Shown: one piece after another, positions 1 to 50,282 of the stretch
Layout: the number at the start of each line of letters is the position of its first letter
Position numbering within the stretch: the first letter of the stretch is position 1
NCBI RefSeq assembly: GCF_010015445.1
Contig: NC_053116.1
Location: 23,953,107 to 24,017,106, forward strand
Length of the DNA: 64,000 nt
Direction of reading: 5' to 3'
Source of the DNA: Perca fluviatilis
Taxonomy: Eukaryota; Chordata; Actinopteri; Perciformes; Percidae
Position numbers and translations under genes: made by a program
The notes under the pieces: model-generated
What the model saw: only the letters and a program-made list of their open reading frames with translations
Database searches by the model: none
Told to the model about the DNA's origin: nothing

Positions 1-157
1 TTTCCGCCTTTTAATTTTGACAGGACAGCTAGGGGAGAGAGGGGGAAGACATGCAGGAAATTGTCACAGGTCGGAATCAAACCCTGGACCTCTGCGTAGA
101 GACATAAACCTCTCAGTACATGTGCACCTGCTCTACCCACTGAGCCAACCCGGCCAC
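1..157 (-). repeat. tRNA-derived SINE, family 1, copy 1
   Basis: The reverse strand reads gtggccgggttggctcagtg (A-box like), then about 60 bases on a B-box-like ggttt(c/g)attcc, and a tail resembling ccctctctcc. A second copy lies at 23745-23910. The left end is cut by the window edge. Confidence 0.7.
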
Positions 158-761
158 AATTCGTTCCTTTTTTTGATATAGAGTATCAAGCAACGCTTTA
201 TTTAACTGCCAGATTTTTTAAGGGCAGGCAACTCAAAACAATTTTTTTTTTTAGGATAACAACATTTTTGACAACAATAATATCAAACAAAATCCAGAGA
301 ACATATTGTATTAAGATGCTGTGAGCTGTTAATTCACCAATTCCAAGCAGAAGAAAGAAGGTAACTATCTCAGAGGCTGACCGGGCAAGACCTCTCTTCC
401 TCCAGCAGCTTCTTCCATCTCACTCAGGCTCCGACTGGGTCCGGTTCCACAGCTGTCTGTACCCATCGCTGACATCTTCACTGAGCGGACGGGACAACTA
501 CTACAGCCACTTCTGGGAACCGAAATGTCCCCAGAAGTACACTGTACACAGACACAAACAAAAAACGACTGCTCTACTTAAAGACTGTCAGTCGACTGAG
601 GGGTTGCCTACTAATATTAGACTTTTGGGGGGCATCCCTAAGTTAAATTATACACCTTTTTTTTCAAACTGGAAAACAGATGAATGTGTGTGCGTTACTT
701 TTCTATATTTTGCACTGCAGAATCTTAACTGATAATCTGTTACCTTTGCAATTGTTTCTAG

Positions 762-37255
<36,494 letters not shown>

Positions 37256-40200
37256 GTGGGTTGGACCGGCCCACAGGAAACCATGGCTACCATTGTTTCT
37301 GGAAAGCCTTTTGAACATACCAAGTGTTAACACTTATTAATCATTGTGATTCTTGACAGTTTTCTCTTGTAAGTAGACTTGTGGCTTAAGTCTCCTTTCA
37401 TGCGACTAAAAGTTTCAGTTCCAGAGAAATTTGCCTCCCCCTCTCCCTCCGACAACACTCTGCCAACTTAGCTTTTCTCCTCTCGATTTCTCGTGCCCTC
37501 TCCTACTCAGCTTTTTGTGTTTTTGTTTTTATGACAATGGCTGAGTCTAATTTTGTTCCGCTTTGTTGTCATTCCCTAACTCCCTAACTAGTAGCATGTT
37601 GTAATAGTCTACTTGTGTGTGCACGATTCTTCAGAAACTGTTCTTTCTGGCCACTAATTTTTTGTTTGCCAATCATCTGTAAAGAAATTGTCTCTATCAG
37701 TGTTATTTGTCTCCCGAAAGGAGTTTCATTTTTTATTAATATGCCCTCATGATAACTGCAGCAGTCCTCAGGAGAACTCCAGGTTTGCTTACTCAAAAGA
37801 CATTTAAACAAATCCGATAATCTACAGTTGAAACCATGAAGGGAAAATATACAATTTTCTCCAATTGATGTATTACTTTTTATTCTGCTACAGAAAGCAA
37901 GGCTACTTCAAGATCTATTGCTGCTAATGAATTCATAGGTGAGATTTGCATCAGACCAGCGCCTCTAGCTTCCCCTCTGCTGTCTCCTAAATGGCCTTTA
38001 GCAACAAAATGTTAAGTCTAAAAAATGTGTCCCAACTCAGCGAGACCTGAGTTCAGCGCAGGATTCCTATGTGATATTTAGATCCCACTCTTCAGTCCGT
38101 GCACATTCACCAACGCCAACCCCGATAGTGCCGTCAGTCAAGCGATTACTTGCAATCATGCATTTGTGTCAACGTCAAAAATACATGCTGACATGCAAAA
38201 AATAAATGCATGAGGATTATTTCATATCTCAGCCGTGACAATGGATTGTTCATGCAGGAGTAGATATTTGTCCTTGTCCTTTTGCTATTTCATCTCAACA
38301 AAAAAACAGGGTGGAGGAGGAAGACGGACAGTACTCTAAAAAGAGAATTTGATTTGTACATACAGTCTGTTTTGGGATCAGTGTGGTAGTTAACTTTCAT
38401 TTAAGACATTCCTCTCAGCTCCTCTAGCAGTTTTTTTTGTCATACTAACTTGTTGAGACTCGGATCCCGAGAGTCTCAGCATTTGCTAGTATTTAGTTGA
38501 ACCATCACGCACGTGTGATACTGAATACTAAAACAAAACCTGGTGAAATGGGAGGAAGAAGTAAGAAAGAAGATTGAAGTTGCAATGCTCTAGCCTTGAC
38601 GCCGGTAGACATGTGATGAAGCTGCTAGCACATAGCCTGCAGGACAGATAATGTATAGTCTATCCCATGACTCCCCTCACTGTCATGCTAGTGTCAGGTA
38701 AAATGTCTAAAGTGAAGTACTTACTGTTCAGCAGCACCACAGGTTACCATGTGTTCATTTTCTATTTGTGTTCTTGAATTGAAACTCATCTAACTCTATT
38801 TGGGTTGATGTTTCTTTTTTTTAAATTATTATTAACATTGTTTTTTCTATTATGCTTTTAATCATTCCACAGTGAAGTTTTATACAAAATGTAACCAAGG
38901 GCATTTATTTTGTTGTAACCAGCTGTGTTGGTGTTTAACCTTATTTTGCACATTAACACATATCTATAGCAAGACGTGGGCAGATCACACATGTTGAGTC
39001 CAAGATTTTTTTCTGAGCATCAGGAACACTGATAAGAGCACATACCAAGGTTACACTGGATGGCCGTTTGTTAGACAGAAAGAAGTGATATTAAAAGGAC
39101 GACATATACGCAAAGGGTTTATTTCTGATATTTTTTTATAAAAAAAAATATTTGCTCTGTACATCGTTCTACAGCTGTTGCATTTGGCTCCTGATAAATT
39201 ATGCCTCTGTCTCTTCAAATGGTAGAAGTGTGATTAGCACAGATGGGAATTAAACACTCTGGCCAACCAACCAGTAGTATGCCTACTGTATCTTATGGAA
39301 GAGAAATTAAGGTTGAAGGTGTTGAAACAGAGGCAGCCATCGCCTGTTACAAATATTAGTGGAATTATTGGTGACATATCTTCATTGTTTGCTGATGTAA
39401 AGACAGAAAACATTTGACTCAGAAGTCCGAATGAGTAAAAATGGCAGAGCGTCGCTGCCCTCGGGTCAGCCAACCTGATGGGCAGAGGAACAAAAACCTG
39501 CTGAATTGTTTCTGGGAAAATGTTTTGTCTGTGAAGGAAAAAAAAATAATAACGAAAAACCATCTATGGACTGATGAAGGCTCTAAGTGCAAGGTACCTC
39601 ACGTTAACCTCAGCGTACTGAGTGAGATATCGATATGTTGGAGCAAACATTTTCACTTTACAGACTAATTTGCAGAGGTGTATCATTTTGGATTGTGTAT
39701 TTATTGTTTGCAATGTATATATTAGTTTGCAGCTCTTTGCACATATTAATAAAAGGTTCAACTAACTGATCAAATAAAGTCTGTGCGGTTTAGTTGTTCT
39801 ACTCGGAGTGAACCAAAATGATGGTGTGGCAGCCTCTTCCAGTCTGAACTGGGAGAGCGTTGAATGTACTATGAAGATGTGTGTTTTTCCATCATTTAAA
39901 AAAGTTAAAAAAGAGAATTACTAAAATGTAACCCACTGCATCTTTTTCAGAGGAGGTGAGTTACATTAGTGCTTTCTCTTTATTAGAAAGTGGTTTGAGT
40001 GAAGTCTGCTTTTGATTTGAAGAATATTTACTCACTACTCATGCTAGCCAGCCACTTGAATTATAACAAAATAAGGTTGGTTTTTAACTCATTTTATTTT
40101 TTTCTAATATCAGGGAATATAATACAAAGTAGCTAGTGACATCTAAAATGACAGTATACTATTGTTGTGCTGGTGTCTTTCTTCACCTCAACACTTTTTT

Positions 40201-40575
40201 TTTTTCTTCCGTTGATGCCTTTCAAAACAAAACTAGCCATGATATTTTCCATCGTCCCCTCTGGCTATAACTGTAATATCAGTTCAACTGCATTCCCTTT
40301 GAATTTGTTTCACCAAAAGAAAAAAGACAAACCACGACATTAACACTGTACATTATTTGTCAGACTGGTTTCATTTTCATACTTATTTTGTAAATATCTG
40401 TGTTGTATGGAGCTTGAATTAAAATGTAAATATGTTTACTGTATTTGTAATTATTATAATCCATTCGCTGTATAGCATAGATGTGTCATGCAGATATCCT
40501 AATTCTGTGTATGGTAATCTTGCACCATTGAACTGTTTAGTGAATGAGGCAACAATAAAAGTGCAAACTGTGCAT
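37256..40575 (+). other. kif1b: kif1b beta 3' UTR
   Basis: About 3.3 kb without a coding exon after the beta stop, ending at AATAAA 40554-40559. Other AATAAA copies near 39748 and 39773 could give shorter ends. No open frame in the stretch resembles a known protein. Confidence 0.6.
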
Positions 40576-41700
40576 TAGCAGAACAAGTGCTGCCTGTTTG
40601 TCTTCTTTGTGCGACTTCATATTACAACTTTCTGATACCTGTGTGCTACGGAAACATCTCTGCCAGGAAAAGGAAGAAATAGATGTTTCAGAACCGAGAA
40701 AAATAAAAAATACTTGTGGTTAGTCAAACTTAATTATAACAGTAAACCAAAATTCTGAGATGCTTTAGAAAAATGTCTACTTATAATTTGCTTAATTTTA
40801 ATAATTTGTTTGGTGTAGAAAGTTTTTTTTAATTATGATCCCATAGTTTCTCATAACTAAGTGTTATGAAATTAATTCTCCACTGTGAAACCCCAGGCTC
40901 AGTCTATAGTCTAGTGCGCTTTCTAAAGAATTAAAATAAGTTTCATTGCATTAAAAAAATATATAATCATACAGTACTTTTAGTCTGGATTCTTTGCTAT
41001 AACACCACCTCCCCCCCCCCCCCCCCCTCTCATGCATGTTAAGACATACCGACATTAAACTGGTTTAGTGCAGTAATTTTCCTGTGATCTGGCACGGATT
41101 TCCAGTAATTAAAGGAAGAAATAAGGCGTGGTTTATTAGCTGTGTGAAATCCCATACTGCATGGAAAGAAGACTGGGACTCATACATCAAAGATTACTAC
41201 TGGGGAAGAGAAGTTACTTGCCATTGTTCTTTTCTACATTTTATGACCCATAATACCTCTGAATCCAGCCAGCCAGCCATACATTCAACAATGGATAGTG
41301 AACTTAATTTTATATTATACACTTTGACTTAGTAAACTAATACTAAATTGCACTGTATAATATAGATTAAGATTATTTTTAAACTGCTTCAATCAAAAAA
41401 TAAAGTATAAATTAACACAGTTTTTTGTTTTGTTTTTCAATTAACCCATACATGGGCAATATGTCATTCACAAAATTCAGTTAAATGTTTACTTTAGAAC
41501 TGCAAATTTCAGTGGTGTAAGTAGCCTACCTAGATCATACCAATAGTTTCTATGATACATCTCGCGTACATCTCTCAACGTGCTCCACAAGTAATAAAAG
41601 CAAAATGAAAGCCTTTTTACAGTATCAAAAGTAGGCACTCATTCTGCAGAAATCGGGCTCCTCTCAGTGATTAAATTACATTAGATTGTTAATATTGATG
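40576..41700. other. kif1b-pgd intergenic spacer
   Basis: About 1.1 kb of AT-rich sequence with no recognisable gene. It holds a C-run of about 20 bases near 41009-41028. The open frame at 41084-41332 matches nothing I recognise. Confidence 0.6.
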
Positions 41701-41739
41701 AGTCAATGCGTATGAATTGATTGGATACCTCTCCTCAGG

Positions 41740-41961
41740 ATTCTGAACCAATGAGAATTCGGGAACCACATCGGTTCAGTTTGCTGGCCGTCATCTGATT
41801 GGATACTCTACGTGGGCGTACGTGAGCTCCTCCTCGCCGTCGTCACGTCGAGAAGAGAACGAGGAAGTAAAATAAATAGGAAAGTGAAGTGGTGTGAGAG
41901 CTGAGAGCCCGACTGTCATTCGAACACTGATACTCCACGGCTACTTTACCCGCTGAGCACC
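41740..41961 (+). promoter_or_regulatory. pgd: pgd promoter and 5' UTR
   Basis: Upstream of the pgd ATG (41962) the sequence becomes more GC-rich. CCAAT at 41748-41752 and its reverse ATTGG at 41798-41802 are followed by ACGTG/TCACGT motifs (41809-41850), the kind bound by bHLH or CREB-type factors. No TATA box lies at the expected distance, fitting a housekeeping promoter. The transcription start is probably within 41850-41930. Confidence 0.5.
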
Positions 41962-44900
41962 ATGGCTGAGTAAGTTCTCAAATTAGTTTTTACTTATTTA
42001 GAATGGTTGAAACATTCGGGAGGTTGCGGCTGATACGTGTCGTTAAGTCATTGTAGACTTTGTAGTCGTTTAATTTGTTCTGTACAGTTAGTCTTCTTGA
42101 TCAGTTAGTGTGTAGTGGACACGGAGCTGTTAGCTTGTTAGCTAACCTGCTTTAGAAAAATATGACGTGACGTTTCGCGAATAAATAACCGAGATAGCGG
42201 TTGCCATATTTAGTAAAAATGGAGATTAAACATATGGGTTTAAGATACATTATGAGAAGAAAAAAAAGTGCATATATTCAAAACAGTTTTTGAGTATGAT
42301 GGTGGTGGACAATTTTTACAAGTCCTTGTTGATGCTCAGTCAGTAAATGTGATTATTTTCTGTTCACAGAGCAGACATTGCACTGATTGGTTTGGCTGTC
42401 ATGGGCCAAAACCTTATCATGAACATGAACGACCATGGCTTCGTGGTAAGATGACTTATGGGTTTTATTTACACAACTTCTGGCAGTAGAACCTGCTACA
42501 CTTTTTTTTTTTTTTCTTTTTTTTCCTTTACTTTTTTTCACTCAGTAATTAACCAAACCTCTCCCATAGGTCTGTGCTTACAACCGGACCGTGTCCAAGG
42601 TGCATGACTTCCTGAAGAATGAGGCGAAGGGCTCCAAGGTGATTGGCGCAGAGTCTCTGGAGGACATGGTGTCCAAGCTGAAGAAGCCCAGGAGGATCAT
42701 CCTGCTGGTCAAGGCTGGACAGGCTGTGGATGACTTCATCGACAAACTGGTTGGTAGTTTGTGCTGAATTGTTTTACAGTCACTTGTGGAAAATTGAGTC
42801 CAACATAGATACATCAGTAGGCTTAGCGCTGCATTTGTTCTTCTTCAGGTTCCTCTTCTTGAGGCTGGGGATATCATCATCGACGGTGGCAACTCTGAAT
42901 ACAGAGACACAACAGTAAGTCGTTGATTCACTGTTCAGCAGGAAATCTTTATTTCTGTTTGAGGGGTCTTCTTAAAGTATTTATGCGTTTCTGGCATACA
43001 GCGGCGGTGTAAGAGCCTGAAAGAGAAGGGCTTGCTGTTTGTCGGCAGCGGAGTCAGTGGTGGAGAGGAAGGGGCCCGTTATGGACCCTCACTCATGCCG
43101 GGAGGACATAAAGAGGCCTGGTGAGTTATCACAAACTTTTTAACAGGCTCTACACTTTCGGCTTCACGCTAGATGTTGGGTACATACATGGTAAAACAAA
43201 CACAGTTACTATTGATAAAGTTGCATGCATGTATGACTTTGGGCATGGTTAAAACAGTGAATATCTCTGAGAAGGTTAACTCATTCATTTCAGTAAGTTA
43301 ATCAGTTTAAACGCTTGGTGTTGCTTGTTTTGAAGGCCACACATTAAAGACATCTTCCAAAGCATCGCTGCCAAGGTTGGAACAGGAGAACCTTGTTGTG
43401 ACTGGGTGAGTGGTGATCGATTTGTGTTTAACTGATTGGTTGTGGCAGTTGTTATTATGTCGTCTCACAATAATCTGACTGTCTTGCACGTGCAGGTTGG
43501 AGATGAGGGTGCAGGTCATTTTGTGAAAATGGTCCATAATGGCATTGAGTATGGCGACATGCAGCTGATTTGTGAAGCCTATCACCTGATGAAGGACGTT
43601 CTGGTTATGGACCACGATGAGATGGCACAGGTTATCTTTTATTGTCATCTTTATTAGTATTTTTGTGTTGTGCCAGTTCTGTGTAATCAAATGAAGGAAA
43701 AAAAAAAAAGTGGCGGTCTGTATTTCCTCACACTGTGGTTGAATCACTCAGGTTTTCGACAACTGGAACAAGACAGAGTTAGATTCCTTCCTGATCGAGA
43801 TCACGGCTAACATCTTTAAATACAGGGACTCTGATGGTACACATCTGTTGCCCAAGATCCGTGACAGTGCTGGACAGAAAGGCACAGGGAAGTGGACGGC
43901 CATTTCAGCCCTGGAGTACGGCACACCTGTGACTCTGATCGGTAAGAGGAAGTAAAGGAGGTTGTAGACGAGGAAGTATCTAATTTCCTTCTCTCTTCTT
44001 CCAGTGCTTACTGCTTTCAGTAAACTGCATTTGTCATGATGACATAGCAAAAGCCATTACGTCACACATGATTTCAACACTGCTTCAGCTAATTAAAGGG
44101 CACTTGTTGTTAGGTTTAGCTTGGCCAGTTACCTGACACACAGCCACTGTGGCCAGTGAGCTTCTTCTGGAGAACTTGATCGATATGTGGCTGCCACTAA
44201 GAAGATTGAAGGCTTTTCTAGTGGCCTGCTCATCTGAAGTGACATAAGGGGGATTTGTGATACTCTCCACAGCGTTGGTCTTTGCTCTGACTGTTTCATA
44301 AACAGCCGTGGACAAGATGGAGGGCCGGGAGCAAGATAAATAATCCAGGGCAAACCGTGTCATTATATCAGCTCATGCCCCTCTAAACGGACACATTTTG
44401 TGCATAGTTTAAGTTAAAGGGCCATACACGATACGCCTTTTAGTAAAAGTTCAATCATGCAGATATTTTGTAGCAGAAACTTGCCTGTCACCAAACCCTG
44501 GCAACCATTGTTCAGATTAGATTTTTTTTCTTCTTTTTTCTATGAGTTTCTTTAATCCCTCTCAGTGCTGTAGATCCTCTTGTGATAGAGAGATAGAGGC
44601 ATTACAAAAGGCTTCATTGTGTGAGAGGTGATCGAGCCAGTCTGCGTGGAGCAGGCTGGCACGGTGTGCATGGATGGGAAAACATTCCTCACCAGGATAG
44701 TTCACTCACTGGATGTTTTTTCTTTCTGTCCGTCTTTCTCTCTGCTTGTGGGTTGCATCATCAGCTGTGCTGTTCTTTAGCAAGTCATTCCTACGCAACA
44801 GTAGTTTCCTCTTATCTTGATATTTGTGGTGTAATTGTCATTTTTAACGTGGCAACTGGCAATCCTTTTTTTTTTTTTTTTTCTGATGTACTAGTGGTAA

Positions 44901-47900
44901 GCCCTGTTTTTATAATACTGTTATTACAACTGCTGAGTCATGCTGTCCTTGCATTGTTTTTGTGTTAGCATGGTGTTCCTGCAGCAGCATGGCATTGGCT
45001 AGCATGGAATACCTTTTTGTTGTGAGAGGTTTCAGAAATCTAAATGAGTGCTTATCGAGCTCTGCTTTTGTGTGACGCTCCAATAATGTGATGTGTGCAG
45101 AGAGCTAACCTTGTTTTCCCTCTTTATGTCCCCTCCACTCACTCACTTCCTCCCCCTTCTCTCTCTCCCTCTGTTTTTCAGGGGAGGCTGTCTTTGCCAG
45201 ATGCCTGTCCTCTCTAAAGGATGAGAGAGTGGAGGCCAGCCGCAGCCTTTCAGGGCCACAGGGGGTCAAATTCAGCGGTGACAAGGCTGCCTTCCTGGAG
45301 GACATCAGAAAGGTAGAACACACAGTGTGTTTATTAGGTACACAATGCTAAAACTAATGTAGTCTCATACAAAAAAATCCTACCTTCCTGAAGGTTATAA
45401 TGTTTAGTTTTTTCTAGAAGCTGTTTCCAAGAGTATTCATGCTCCCGAGTTGAAACTATTACCAGAAACAAAACCAAGTTTTTTTTTTTTGTTTTTTTTT
45501 ACAGTGACCAATATTTTCAGATTAATTGATTCATTCTTCTCTCTCCAGGCCCTCTACGCCTCCAAGATCATTTCCTACGCGCAGGGCTTCATGCTGCTGC
45601 GGCAGGCAGCCAAAGAGTTCGGCTGGTCACTCAACTACGGCGGGATCGCTCTGATGTGGAGAGGAGGCTGCATCATCCGAAGGTACATTTAACCTCATGT
45701 GTGTCCTCATATCGCTAGTTTGCCTCACTGCTGCCTTGTGCAACTTTATGTCAACAGGCTTCTTTCACAATGATGGTGAAAACTGTGGTTAGGCAGTGTG
45801 AAGAGAGAACTTCTTGAGAAAACGAGAAGACTGAAAGTTTCTTTTTATTTGAATTGATATAATTCAATTTGTAAGATTTTAGAATAGGATTTTTAATTGG
45901 AGAATAATTCTAGGTAAAGAGGGCTAAGTCTTCCATGAGTCTTAAGTGTCATAAAGGACGTTATAGACTCTAGTTTGTCACTGGCATATGTGTTATGATG
46001 GAGTGAGAGATCTAGATGAACGAAAATCTTGACTCTTCCTGTAAAATCAAATTGAGAGGCGAATGAGGAAATTATGGTTGTGACACTGGTTTGCTTTGTG
46101 TAATCTGAAAAGACGTTGCGTAAACCTAAATCAAATACAACACTCAGTATGACTTGCAGTGTGTAGCCACCATTACTCCCAATTATGGCACTTGAAATGT
46201 CCCTTTACTATGAGTAGATGAGTAGTACTATGAGTCTTTCCTTTCTCTGTCCCTGCTGTTGGCTAACACTGCCTTTTCCTTTCCCCCCCCAGCGTCTTCC
46301 TGGGTAAAATCAAAGAGGCGTTTGACGGAGACGCTGAGCTACAGAACCTGCTGCTGGACCCGTTCTTTAGTAATGCTGTGCAGGACTGTCAGGTATGAGG
46401 AAGGAGGAGGTGGCCAAAGACCATTCTGCAATACCCACATTGACAAAGACACACAAAACCAGTTATTTCCTCTTTTACATAGAAAAGAGTGAACGGCACC
46501 GCTTTTCCTCTGCACTTCACAAATAAAACTTTACTTCTCCTTGAAAAACAAATGCTCATAGCAAGTCCGCTTGTATCAATTAAACCTATTGTCACACAGA
46601 CCCATAGACCCACAGCAATATTGGACTGAACATAATTTGGACCTGCCTCAAACTGGGTCTCAGTTAGGAACTGAGTGGCCTCTAAAGACCTTGTTATGGT
46701 GAACACACGTTTATTAACACCGAATTACATTACCTCCATGAAAAACTGTTGTTAACCTGTTTTAATCTCTTTGTTCAGGAGTCATGGCGCAGAGCAGTCA
46801 GCACTGGAGTCCAGCATGGCATCCCGATGCCTTGTTTCACCACAGCTCTGTCCTTCTATGATGGTTACAGACATGAAAAGCTGCCAGCCAATCTCCTTCA
46901 GGTAAAGGCTCTGACACACCAACCCGACGGCCGACCGTCGGCAGAAAATGTAGACGCCCCCTCCCCCCCTCTCCCCCAAGTTAGTCAAAAAAGTCCCTCA
47001 GGAACACACCGAAGAGACACCGACTTGAGCGTGCGTTCTGCGTGTGCGCAATACGTAAAACGTCTCCATAACAGCAGGCGGCGCTAATCTGTATTGTCGC
47101 CCCAAAAATTAAAACCGACAGCTGATTGGACGAACGCATCACGTGGGTCTGGCTTCTCCCCGGCCATAATGCCTTGTTTGGAATGCGATCTCATATTTTA
47201 TGAAAATAGTTCACCGAAACGTGTTTCTGAAAACATTTTAATTGAAAAATAGGTCATGCAGTTGCTGAATCTGTCTGTTTTTTTGAACGACAAAGGTCAG
47301 TTTGAAAGATTTTCTTCAGATTTTGAGAGGCGTTCATCCCGCTCGTCATTTCCGGTAATTGGTGATTGAGTCCGACTGCCCACTGGCCGATTCAACAAGT
47401 CAAATATGACGGCATGGAACACACCAAACAGACTCGGGTCACTGACCTCGCCAGACTGTCCGACGGCCGATAATCGGGTTGGTCTGTCAGCGCCTTAAGA
47501 CAACAGTTGATACTGCAGAGCAGAGCCCACTGGGCACATGGCTAGTGTGGAGGCATATCGGATTAAAAAGATAATATGTAGCTGTTTGTGTTGGGATCTG
47601 GGGGCTTTAAGACCCCAGCAGTTGTTTATAACTACTTTACTCATTTGTCTTTAGATTCGTTTTTTTTAACCTTTTCAAACTTCAGCATATAAAGCAAAAT
47701 GTCATATTAATGGTTTCAAAGCAATTTGAAGGTTGACATATTAAACCGTAGTTAAATGAATCATTAGTGTCTGTGTCATCGTTTATGTTTTGTTCTGTTT
47801 AGGCTCAGAGGGACTACTTTGGAGCCCACACATATGAGCTGCTGTCCAACCCCGGTCAATTCGTCCACACCAACTGGACCGGCCACGGTGGAAATGTCTC

Positions 47901-47922
47901 CTCTTCGTCCTACAATGCTTAA
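41962..47922 (+). CDS. pgd: pgd, 6-phosphogluconate dehydrogenase (decarboxylating)
   Basis: Third enzyme of the oxidative pentose-phosphate pathway: converts 6-phosphogluconate and NADP+ to ribulose 5-phosphate, CO2 and NADPH in the cytosol; homodimer. Exons: 41962-41969, 42370-42445, 42570-42749, 42849-42914, 43002-43120, 43336-43405, 43496-43630, 43752-43941, 45182-45312, 45549-45682, 46293-46392, 46779-46901, 47803-47922. They sum to 1452 nt, 483 residues, the same length as the human enzyme. The Rossmann start is [18 protein letters not shown] (residues 4-21). The substrate loop [20 protein letters not shown] is in exon 5. The catalytic Lys and Glu lie in [16 protein letters not shown] (exon 7). 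The family signature [13 protein letters not shown] is in exon 8. The ATG is followed by a tiny first exon (MA plus 2 nt), as in other vertebrates. The intron-12 donor is altered by a MITE (46906-47495). Confidence 0.97.
46906..47495. mobile_element. Harbinger-like MITE in pgd intron 12
   Basis: 590-bp element with inverted ends aggctctgacacaccaaccc and gggttggtctgtcagcgcct, flanked by the trinucleotide TAA on both sides (46903-46905, 47496-47498), a 3-bp target duplication of PIF/Harbinger type. It begins at base +5 of the intron. No transposase frame. Confidence 0.8.
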
Positions 47923-48330
47923 GGATCATCTTCACATCACTCAAAAAACGAAAACAAGATGGAAGGACGAGGGGAAGTTATCTGTGAGAGAAGAATACAT
48001 GTTACACATTCCATCTTTATAACCATGCCTGAATATTTAAGAGCCAGCCCCCCCTCTTCAAAGAATCGCCTTAATCTGATGTTGTACTCCTCAAAGATGC
48101 AGTTTATTGTTGCAGTTTTATTTATCAAGAAGTGGAATCATAAATTATGTGTGTCGTACACTCTACACTCTGTGTGTTTTGGTGCAGCTACGTTTTGAAT
48201 ATTATGCAGGCTGTCAAGCTAATGTTCACCAGTCATGTTTGGCCCAGGGTTCACGGTGTTAACATTGGATTAAGGTGAACCACTGCACAGTACTGTATTA
48301 GGCTAAATAAAGATTTCAATCCCTTTATAA
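47923..48330 (+). other. pgd: pgd 3' UTR
   Basis: Follows TAA at 47920-47922. AATAAA at 48306-48311 marks the likely end, giving a 3' UTR of about 400 bases. Confidence 0.75.
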
Positions 48331-49155
<825 letters not shown>

Positions 49156-49159
49156 ATAT

Positions 49160-49840
49160 ATACAGTACCAGTCAAGAGTTTGGACACGTTGTCTCATTCA
49201 CTTGAATGGGAAAGCGTGTCCAAACATGCTTGTTCAATGAACTATAAACAATGAACATGCACCTGTTGAGGGGTCGAAAAGGCAATAACAGCTTGCAGGC
49301 GGAAGGCAATTAAGGTCACAGTTTTAGGAAAGTAAAGAGACCTTTCTACTGACTCTGAAAGACGCCCAGGTGTCCCTGCTAATTTGCGTGAACGTCTCTT
49401 GGTGCAAGGAGGCATGAGGACAGCAGATGTGGCCAGGGCAATACATTGCAGTTTCCCTACTGTGAGCTACAGGGAGACAGGAAGCACAGCTGATCATCCT
49501 CGCAGTGGCAGACCACGTGTAACAACACCTGCATAGGATTGGTACAGCCGAATATCACACCTGCGGGACAGGTACAGGATGGCAACAACTGGCCAGTGTG
49601 GTGCAGTACATGAGGAGGAGATGCACTGCAGTACTTAATGCAGCTGGTGGCCACACCAGATACTGACCCCCCCCTCCTTTGTTCAGGGAAACATTAGTCA
49701 CATGTCTCTGGAAATTGTTCAGTTTATGTCTTAGTTGTTAAATCTTTTAATGTTCATACAAATATTTGCATATGTTAAGTTTGCTTAAAATATAAAAGCA
49801 GTTGAAAGTGACAGGACATTTCTTTTTTTGCTGAGTAATA
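49160..49840 (+). mobile_element. Tc1-like transposon remnant
   Basis: Contains tacagtaccagtcaagagtt near the left edge and a Tc1-type transposase N-terminus in broken frame: a helix-turn-helix-like DVARAIHCSFPTVSY (about 49430) and GRPRVTTPA (about 49509), followed by frameshift and deletion. The right end, ttctttttttgctgag, resembles a common fish Tc1 terminus. Probably two nested or partial copies. The catalytic part is absent. Confidence 0.65.
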
Positions 49841-50282
49841 GATGGCAAACAGTTTACAGTTGTGGTCATGTGAAACCAAGATGAAGTAACATAACATGAG
49901 GACATCAAATAAATGCAGAGAACAACACATTGGCTCTGTTAGTATCGCTAGTTTGGTTCACTTGGTGCCAGAGATATTCTGGTTCAACTAGGCTGTAATA
50001 ATTGGATAGCATTATATTGTAGGATGCAAAAACCCACTAAAGCACTACGTTCTCAACAAAAACTGAACGTGATAAATGTCCCAAAGGCAACGTTTACAGC
50101 TTTTGGCTAAGATTAAATTGTATAGGTTTTGCTGTGTCCTCTCTCTGTATATCCTAGTCTAAAACGGTCCCAATAAACAGTACACAGCAGCTTTAGTAAA
50201 TGGAAATAGTCAAATTGAACTGTATGCCTCATATAGTGAGCAATTTCTGAGTGAGTCTTAGATCGGTGGTTTACAACTGACA

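Noticed and set aside
43436..43657. Separate ORF inside pgd
   Set aside because: It is pgd exon 7 (43496-43630) read with flanking intron.
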